Part shown: piece after piece, positions 56,801-64,000 of the stretch
Layout: the number at the start of each line of letters is the position of its first letter
Numbering within the stretch: position 1 is the first letter of the stretch
From: Spirodela intermedia
Taxonomy: Eukaryota; Streptophyta; Magnoliopsida; Alismatales; Araceae
Assembly (NCBI GenBank): GCA_902729315.2
Contig: LR746275.1
Span: 932,501-996,500, forward strand
Length of the DNA: 64,000 bases
Reading direction: 5' to 3'
Program-made: the position numbers and the translations under genes
The notes under the pieces: model-generated
What the model was told of the DNA's origin: nothing
Database searches by the model: none
What the model saw: the letters and a program-made list of their open reading frames with translations, nothing else

Positions 56801-58765
56801 TGAGAATTAGTATCATTATTTAAGGGTAGGAAATCAATCAAGTATAGGTGAGTGTACAAGAAAAAGAAGCTCTAGTAACAATGAAGTTATCCAAATATAA
56901 GGTTTGGCTAACAACCAATAGACTTAGACAAAGGAAAGTTATTAGTTATGATGATATTTTCACATATGGAAAAGTGATATTTAATTTGTGTTATACTCGT
57001 TATAATTATTATGTTTGATTTAAATTTATAGTTTGATGTGAAATTTTCTTATATAAAAAATTAGATGAAAAATTTTATATATTTTAGCTAGAAGGCTTAT
57101 GATTTGTGAGTTGAAGAAATTTTTTTATGGTTTGAAACAAGTTCATCATCAATGGTACAAAAAAATTAATATTTTTTACTATCACATAGTCAGACAAGAA
57201 GTAAATATGATAATTCAATTTTATTTCTTCAGTTATGATTATATTTATAATCATTATTTTATTTATATATTGCAACTAGAAGGCTTCATTACACAATATT
57301 AAAAATATGATATGTGAGTTGAAGAAATCTTTTTACTATTCAAAACAAGTTCATTGTAAACTGTACAAGAAAATTAACATTTTTATTTTCACATAGTAAG
57401 ACAATAAGTAAATCTGATAATTCTATTTATTTTTATTTCTTCAATTATGATTGTGTTATTCTCCTTATTCTATATGTTGACGACATGTTAAGTGCTTATA
57501 AATCTATGAGTGAAATTACTAGACTAAAAAATCAACTTAGCCTAAAATTTGAAATGATAGACTTGGATAATAATAATAAATTCTTAGGCATGAAAGTTCC
57601 ACATGACATGTGTAACATAAGATTGTAGATAACTCAAAAAGGTTATATTGAGAAAGTGTTAACAAATTTCAATACACTTTTATTAGTTGGAAGACGATGT
57701 TCTAAATGTTATTGCACTCTCCACTACTAAAGTGAAGTATATTATTGCAATTTATTCAACAAAAGAAGTCTTCTTGTTTAAGTGTTTGGTGAAGGAGTTT
57801 GCCATTGATCAGTTTGTTCTACTTGTATATTGTCATAGTCAAAATATAATTTGTCTTGTAAATAATTTAATATTTTATTGAAGGACAAAAAAAATTGACA
57901 TTAAAATTTATAAAATATATAAATATTTTTCAAAATGTGATATGAAAATTGTAAATATTTATATATAAGATAATGTTGTTATTATGATGATCAAGACCTT
58001 ATCTACAATCAAATTTTGTCACTACATAACATTGGCTAATGTTTGCTCAAATTGAGAAAGAAAAATCATATATAAATTATTTCTATTAAGACTTATTTTT
58101 TTGATGTTTAATGCATCTAGCTTTTAGGGCAAGCCAAAGGTTCAAAATATTATTATAGACTTCTCCAAAACATATTGGGCCAAAAATAAAGGCCTAAAAA
58201 TAGAAAAGGGAAAATTTATTTTCCTCCCCTATTCAAGGTATTGAGGAGTTGTGGAAAAAGAGAAGAGAGGCTTTTTCGAAATTAGTGCATTCCAAAAGCT
58301 CCATATAGAAGGAAGGTTGTTATATCAAGTTGGAGTTAAGGGCTTAGAGAAAGGACAAAGTGCTAAGTTTTTTCCCTCTTTCTCATTAGTGTTCATTTGA
58401 CTTTGAGAAAGTGAACTTCATTTTTAGGCATGGGAAAAAAGAGATTTAGGAAAATCATCTTTCTTTATTTTTGTCTCCACTTTGATATCGATTGTTCTTG
58501 GTGTGGATGCAAGAGTTATATCTCCAAATCACAAAAAATTATCACCCATTATCTTTTATTTGACATGAGTTGAATCTGTCTATTATCAAATTGTAAATCT
58601 TTCTTTGCAACACTATGTATTTGATTTCTTTGTAAATCTTTCTTATTCTAAGAAAATACAAATTGACATTGGTATGCTACACTTTTGACAATTGATCTAT
58701 ATGTGTTGTGGAGTGGTTATTTGCATAATCATATATTTAATTTCTTAGAATTAGTTGTGCTCTAA
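53823..58765 (+). mobile_element. Degenerate Ty1/copia LTR retrotransposon
   Basis: Two related LTR-like ends, about 53823-54428 and 58155-58765, share blocks such as ATAGAAAAGGG, GCTTTTTC.GAATTAG, ATTGTTCTTGGTGTGGATG and GTTGTGCTCTA in the same order. Directly after the left LTR, TATCAAAGCCAAGCT at 54431-54445 resembles the Met-tRNA primer-binding site (TATCAGAGCCA). The inner part keeps copia protein traces on the plus strand: a gag zinc-knuckle remnant near 55115-55160 with the first Cys replaced, protease/pre-integrase sequence at 55300-55570 (KDYFDTYKP, LISLGTLDG), reverse transcriptase with FYGLKQ and YVDD (57473-57484), and RNase H (ALSTTKVKYI) near 57700-57880. The order gag-protease-integrase-RT-RNase H defines Ty1/copia. 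Stops and frameshifts throughout mean it is dead. Exact LTR ends are approximate. Confidence 0.88.
57089..57484 (+). repeat. Tandem duplication inside the copia reverse transcriptase
   Basis: CTAGAAGGCTT at 57089 and again at 57275 each begin a segment containing TGTGAGTTGAAGAAAT, AAACAAGTTCAT, ACATAGT.AGACAA.AAGTAAAT and TTTATTTCTTCA. The offset is ~186-207 bp because of an extra 20 bases in copy 2. Only the second copy continues into the YVDD motif. The two copies have diverged considerably. Confidence 0.8.
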
Positions 58766-59356
58766 TTTATTTCAGATCTCCCCTAGTCATCATATATTTA
58801 ATCTCCAAGCAATATGGACGCACTGTAAAAGCATATGGGATAGCCTCATAATGAAGATATCGACCATTTCTAGATTTTTCCGAAATTTACTACTATATCA
58901 ATAATTCATTTATGAATATGAACAAAATTCGAAACATCAAATTGTAGAGGATTAGTTACAGCTTTTTGCTCGACATAAGTTGCAAATCTAATATAGGGTA
59001 ATTTAAGTTGAATGCTGATCAAAGTCCTTATCTAAATATTCTTGGGACTTGAGTGGCTGTTCAATGGCGTATTAGAGGTGTGTTGGCGTTGCTTGAGAGG
59101 ACCCATCATTTAGAACCTTCCACTACTAACTCACATCGCTGTTAAGACTTGGCCACTCTAATCCCATATAAGATTTGACCCGAGTCATTGTCAAGAACAT
59201 AGAGTTGAAAAATATTTGTTAATTTTGGAGAGAATACTTACTTCTAATGGATTCGACATAGTATTCAGAGTATATTTATTCCTTCCTGCCCAGATTACAT
59301 GTATACCACGCACCATTTGAGCTCTACAGCCCACTGGCCCGCGCCCTCCGGTGGTG
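58766..59356. other. Intergenic region between the copia element and the fucosyltransferase
   Basis: AT-rich sequence with no supported gene. The right part (about 59200-59356) should contain the 3' UTR of the minus-strand fucosyltransferase gene. Confidence 0.45.
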
Positions 59357-62134
59357 TCATCTGCCGGTCTTCCTCCTCCTGTCGACAAGTTTCAGGCCGG
59401 GATTCCTGTCTCTGCACTGCTTCGTGTAAGGGAGGACCTTCTTGGTGTAGAAGAAGGCCCCAGTGGCGCAGTCGTAGTTGGGGGGGAAGTGGAAGCAGGG
59501 CTCCATGGACGTCGCTCGGACACACGCGGGCTGCGGCACGGCGGCGTGCACCGGCCCCCGCAGGATCCACGGGGTCAGCCCCCCAAGCCCCTGAGCGACG
59601 TACCCGAACGTCGACCACGCGCTGGTTACTAGCGTATCGGCAGTGCTGAGAAGAAAAATCTCCGCCAGGGCCTTCGCGTCGTGCGCCTCCCTCCCCGTCT
59701 GCTGCCGCTCCTCGTGGCTCGGCTGGTGGAAGCTGATGCCCAGGGAAAAACCCCGGTAGATGTTCTCCAGTCTACCGAGGAATTCGGAGTGGAGAGACGT
59801 GAGGAGAACTGATACAGTCTTCTGGGAGGGAATCCCGGTGGAGTTGTGGGCAACGGGGAGGGGCAATAGCTTCTCTCCCCAAGTACAGTTGAGGATCTGG
59901 CGTGTGATGAGCTTGATTATCGGATTTTCTGAGCCGTGGATCCGGAGCTGTATGCCCAAGGTCTCCGTCGCTCCGGCGAGATTAGCTTCGAAGTAGGAGA
60001 TGATCAGATTCCACACAGGGTTGCTAGGGTGGAAGAGGTACCTGCTCAGGTGGTGGAAGATCGCCTCCTTCTGGGGGAACAGCTGGTGCAGTCGCCGCTC
60101 GAACGACGGGAGGAGAAAGAGAGCCGGCACAAAGTATTGGTCCGATCTCAGCACCATCCACGGGACCTCGTGGAGGAGCATCTGGTCCGCGTCGCAGTAG
60201 AAGCGCTTGTCCTGGTCGTCGTAGTCATGGGACAGGTGGGCATAGACCATCGCCGGCTGGGGAACATCATCGCTGATGCTTCTGCTCCTCAGAATGTTTC
60301 CAAATCTGCGGGGGTGCGTCTTGTTGAAGACGGCACGAAATTTCAGAGGGAAGTCCGGAGGGAGCAACCAAGAGCTGCCGGGGAATGGCTCGCAGAAGAG
60401 GCTGTCGAGGTCTTTTCCTCTGTCAATTAGCAGCACCCGGTCCGAAAGCAGAGCATAGAGGAAGGTAGACGCCAGGCTTAACATCCGGTTCCCCAGCCCA
60501 TTCTCAGGAGTCCACACCAGGTACTTGCACCGCGAGGGGCCGCCATGGGGGGGGTTCTTCAGCAGAAGCATGGATTTCTCAAAGGCCTCTGTTTGAGGTC
60601 CGCAGCTCTTGTGCAGAGCTTCGTATCTCCGGAGGCTCTCCACCAGGTCGGCAGATGGCTTGTAGGGCGAATCCCTGTGGTATGCCGCCGATCGGTACCT
60701 GCTCAAGCAAGAGCGGTCGTCCACGCCAGAGGCGAGCAATCCATCAAGCAGCTGGTCTTCAGTTCCATTCGAAGGAGAAGGAATCCCGGGAACCCTTGGA
60801 TCTGACTTGGGCAAGGAGGCGACGATTTGGGCCTTGCGGAGCTCAGCTGCTGAGGGTGGCCTCATGGTGAATGTTGGCGGCATAAGCGCAGCATCGGAGA
60901 AATGTCCTGCGGACAGCGGTGACGAGCCCGCCGCCGTACCATGCAGAAGCTCGGCCCTCGAGGGGAGCACATTGGTGGAAGGTGGTGACGAAGCCTGTCA
61001 CAGAATGAGATTTATAAGGCCACAACTGATTGAGTACTCAGCAACTACATCACCTTCCAAGTCAGAGAAATCGCAGCTAAAAAAATCATTATCATTATTT
61101 ACTTGGTAACAAGGATTGTAGCTCATCCCTCGTGAACGATCTACATTACTATGATTTAATCCGATTAAGTCAACTTCCACGGCATTGTGTCTGACGGATG
61201 TGATGATGGGCAGAGCAAGCTGAAGAAAATTTAATCTTCCGTCCCTTTTTTTTTTTCTAAGTTCTTTGTTTCGTCTTCCTCATCCTCAAATTTCCTGTTC
61301 TTCCTCTTCCCCGATTAATTCTGCTCTGAGTTACTATGTTCGCTACACGAAATATTTGAGAGGATTTGGGGGACGAAGACTTACGAAAATCGCATGCGTC
61401 TCTTCGAGTTTTCCGCCAGAGGATTTAGTAGCGGGTCTCTCCAGGACGTCATCTCTTCCTGCGCATTCGAAGATGCAATGAGGAAGAAAGCAAGCATTCA
61501 GGCTCATAGATATCGTGAGATATTCGACGAAACCATCCCGCCCCTCCCGCCCCCTCCCCCAATGAAAAGTCGGCCGCTGGTGATGGTCCATTCGGGACAG
61601 ACGAACCAGAGTTTCGATTGATCCACGTGGAGGCCTTCGATTGGGCATCGCCGCAATGGCGACGGTCACTCCCGATCGGCTTCCCAGTTGCCCCAAATCC
61701 GACGGCGAAGCACCGCCGCGCCATTTTGATCCCTTCGAGATTCACGGCAGGTGGCGGATCGGCAGAGACGGATGTCGAGTATGATTCCAGGTGCAGAGAA
61801 CCGATTCGAGAAAAGGAAGGATTTCTACAGTCACAGCGAGGAGTATGCCAGTGGTATTGCTGCTGTTTCTATTGTCAGGAGAGATGACGCGAGGGGAGAG
61901 GGAGGAGATGAACTGACCGTTCTCCGGTGGTTGTTGCTGCTGCCGCAGTGCGCTGTCCCGGTCTATGCCGGAGAGGGACCACAACGGAGGCCTGTAAGTT
62001 CCGGAGACGAAGAGCACAACAAGCAGGCTAGCAAAGATCACGAAGGCCAAACCGAATACGGCTGAAACACCCGGCTTGAAGAGTGAGATGCTTCTCCTTG
62101 CTTCCGAGTAGCGGCGTGCTGCCCAGTTCTTCAT
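59357..62134 (-). CDS. Xyloglucan/galactoside 2-alpha-L-fucosyltransferase-like (GT37)
   Basis: Two exons are proposed, minus strand: 62134-61918 (72 codons plus one base) and 60906-59357, giving 588 aa. Exon 1 encodes a short basic cytoplasmic end, one membrane span (about 24-46) and a Gln/Pro-rich stem: a type II Golgi protein. Exon 2 is the GT37 domain, with LLDGLLASG, CLSRYRSAAYHRDSPYKPS, GLGNRMLSLAS near 209, LLIDRGKDLDSLFCEPFPGS, FPQKEAIFHHLSRYLFHPSN and TSAWSTFGYVAQGLGGLTPWIL. The family transfers fucose from GDP-fucose to galactose on xyloglucan or arabinogalactan in the Golgi. The splice join is the weak point. The donor AACG|GTCAGT is good, but the nearest strong acceptor (GACAG|GCTTCG at about 60993) gives the wrong phase; the acceptor CCGCAG|GACATT at 60906 gives the right one. 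Length fits AtFUT1 (558 aa). Codon use is very GC-rich. Confidence 0.88.
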
Positions 62135-62460
62135 GCTTGCCAGATCTGGGGGATGGATGTCCGCCCAAGGATGGCTGCGATGGTGATGAGTTGCGCCAGC
62201 TGCTCCTCCTGGCAGACTCCACTGCCTCCTCACACACTGCTCCAATGGGAGAAGACAAGCGAGCAAGCGAAAAACTGAAGCGAGGGTGGAATGGAGACAG
62301 CGAGGGGGAGGAGTTGGGCAGCTGTTGGAGGTGTTTGTGGCGCCTCAAAGAAGGCCTCCGAGTGATCGTTCAGACAAATCCCAGAAGCCTGGAAGCCCAC
62401 TTCCAGCCTCATGGGTTCGACTGCACACGAACCAGATGTGATAGAGTTTATCAACTACGA
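62135..62460 (-). promoter_or_regulatory. Promoter and leader region of the fucosyltransferase
   Basis: GC-rich sequence directly upstream of the fucosyltransferase ATG. No in-frame ATG lies further upstream in its open frame; the frame extends only from a TTG. The plus-strand frame through here is a shadow. The GC-rich composition ends sharply near 62460. Confidence 0.4.
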
Positions 62461-64000
62461 TAAATCTCAAAGCCTTTCTTCAACCTTGAAAAATATTTTA
62501 CAGGGAAAACAAGAAGGTCAACTCACCACTCATCTTAGCTCTTTGAGTGCCCTAGTTGGGACTAAAACTACTACCTATGGCCATATACTTGGCTGTAATA
62601 TTAATAATATTCTTGAACTGTGTACCCTAATAATCAGTTATATTTCCACTATGTTCACTGAAAAACATTATCAATTAATCAAGGGATATGATTTGGAAAA
62701 GGTGTTGAAGGCTGTTGAAAGTTTGATGAATAAAGATGATGTTTAGTCAACTTAGAAGAAGATTAAAACTTTTCTGATTTTCTATTACTTTTGCTCTACA
62801 TTTCTTTACCACTTTGGTAGATATTTATTTTCAAGTCAAGTATAAAAATCTATGAAAATATGATTAAATAGTTTATTAGATGATTCATAGTGTGATAGTT
62901 CATCTAATTTATATCTATAAGAGTTTGATTTGTGAATGATATAGATTTTTGGACATTTGGTGCTTCTTAAGTTCAATAGCTATAATTTTTTTTATTAGCA
63001 TAATTTTTTTTGGGTCAATGAATAGAGGTCCTTCAAAAATTTCAAAAGATTTTAGGTGTGAGGCTTTGCCTGGGAAATTGGTTGCGGCATTTTTAAGGAG
63101 TAAAACAAAGGCTATTTCAATATTTGTAGGTCAATAATAGTCTGCCAACTAAGCTCATTATAGTAGAATGTTAAACTATTTTAGTGTAAGCAAGACATGA
63201 TGGTAGAGTGGAATGGTGAGAGGTAGTGATGAAAATGTCATTAAGGGGTATGAGAGAATATTTTTTATAATATAAGATTGCTATTTTACCTTGCTATCTC
63301 CTTCAATTTTAGGTTGGTTCTTCCTAAATGAGTAAATTCGTTAAGTGATAAATTAGATTTTAATATATTCTTATTATGAGTTGACTCACTTAACTAGTGA
63401 TAAGTTTTCATTATCATGAATTAATAATTACTAAATAAGATAGTTTTAGTCTTAACTCATGATAAATAGACTTATATTTATATTATAGTGTGAAAAGTAA
63501 TTTTGAGTTAATTAATGTAAAGTTTTGGCTAATTATGTGATTTTTTATGAATTTATATGATTTTTATAGTTTTATTTTTGAGATAAATGAAGAAAAAGAA
63601 ATAAAAATAAAAATATAGTAAAATGTGGGGGGACCCGTCGGCTAGTCGGGCCCACAAGTAGGTCGGAAGTGCAGTTAGGAAGGAGCCATGAGCAAGGGCT
63701 TGAGCAGCTAAGATCAATGAGGGCACATGTGCGCCACTCCCCTTCCACGTCACCGGTGGCCAGCCAATTGTGAGGTAAAAAGTGGTTGTACAAATAAGAG
63801 AAAGAGACTCATTGTTTGAAAATGTGATATTAGTATTTATTCGTCCAAAATTTTGGTGCACAAGCGATGTAGAACTAAACCCGCGTCACACCTTCCCCCA
63901 AAAAGCTTTGAAGGCAAGCAATCGACATGAGTTCAAATCCTTCTAAAGCCAAAACTCATATATTTTTTCTGATTATCACAACTTTCTTATAGATTATAAG
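62461..64000. other. AT-rich region with an unidentified open frame
   Basis: A plus-strand frame closes at 62746 after running about 95 codons through AT-rich DNA (from about 62455). It is varied in composition and contains SSLSALVGTKTTTYGHILG, but I do not recognise it. The rest, to the window end, is AT-rich with no gene apart from a short GC-rich island at 63620-63760. Confidence 0.4.

Noticed and set aside
63880-63970. Possible tRNA gene (GAGTTCAAATCC resembles a B box)
   Set aside because: No matching A box or acceptor stem can be folded around it.

Overview
This window is nuclear DNA from a flowering plant, most likely a monocot. The genes have canonical GT-AG introns and AT-rich noncoding DNA lies between them. 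Several genes (SAM synthetase, DYW-class PPR protein, fucosyltransferase) have the extreme GC third-position bias typical of many monocot genes, while their neighbours (RCL1-like, P-class PPR protein, S1 protein) are AT-leaning. Plant-only families are present (PPR, WAT1-related transporter, GT37 fucosyltransferase, plastid ribosomal protein S1). I cannot name the species.

Nine protein genes can be modelled. In all the multi-exon models except the tail of PRPS1 and the first join of the fucosyltransferase, splice sites and reading phases agree across every junction. From left to right they are: (1) a WW-domain DEAD-box RNA helicase of the RH40/DRH1 type, minus strand, 2319-10649, 7 coding exons; (2) a WAT1-related (EamA/MtN21) transporter, plus, 15552-17034, 6 exons; (3) plastid ribosomal protein S1, minus, about 18860-26841, 7 exons with two ~3 kb introns; (4) S-adenosylmethionine synthetase, plus, 33932-35110, one coding exon behind a 1.2 kb leader intron; (5) an intronless DYW-class PPR protein, minus, 37841-39916; (6) a membrane-anchored receptor-like kinase, minus, 40449-42631, 7 exons; (7) an intronless P-class PPR protein, minus, 47112-49328; (8) the nucleolar RCL1-like rRNA-processing protein, minus, 50026-53225, 6 exons; (9) a Golgi GT37 fucosyltransferase, minus, 59357-62134, 2 exons.

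The space between genes holds decayed mobile DNA and simple repeats. An old Ty1/copia element fills about 53823-58765, with a tandem duplication inside its reverse transcriptase. A ~310-bp tandem duplication lies at 11581-12175 and a ~180-bp one at 36811-37170. (GA)n tracts and a GA/G-rich minisatellite cluster near gene starts.

The most unusual object is at 27005-27451. It is a polyadenylated insertion flanked by a 15/17 target-site duplication. Its body carries two 100-bp copies of a 5S-rRNA-derived unit with box A and box C promoter elements at 5S spacing. It sits about 160 bp upstream of the start codon of the plastid S1 gene, in the same orientation. Other points worth checking are a perfect 22-bp hairpin in a PRPS1 intron, a duplicated 3' splice site in the transporter gene whose upstream copy lacks only the AG, and an ambiguous splice at the PRPS1 C-terminus.

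Functionally the genes are an ordinary euchromatic mix (RNA processing, organelle translation and editing, methyl-donor supply, cell wall, signalling) and show no operon-like cooperation.
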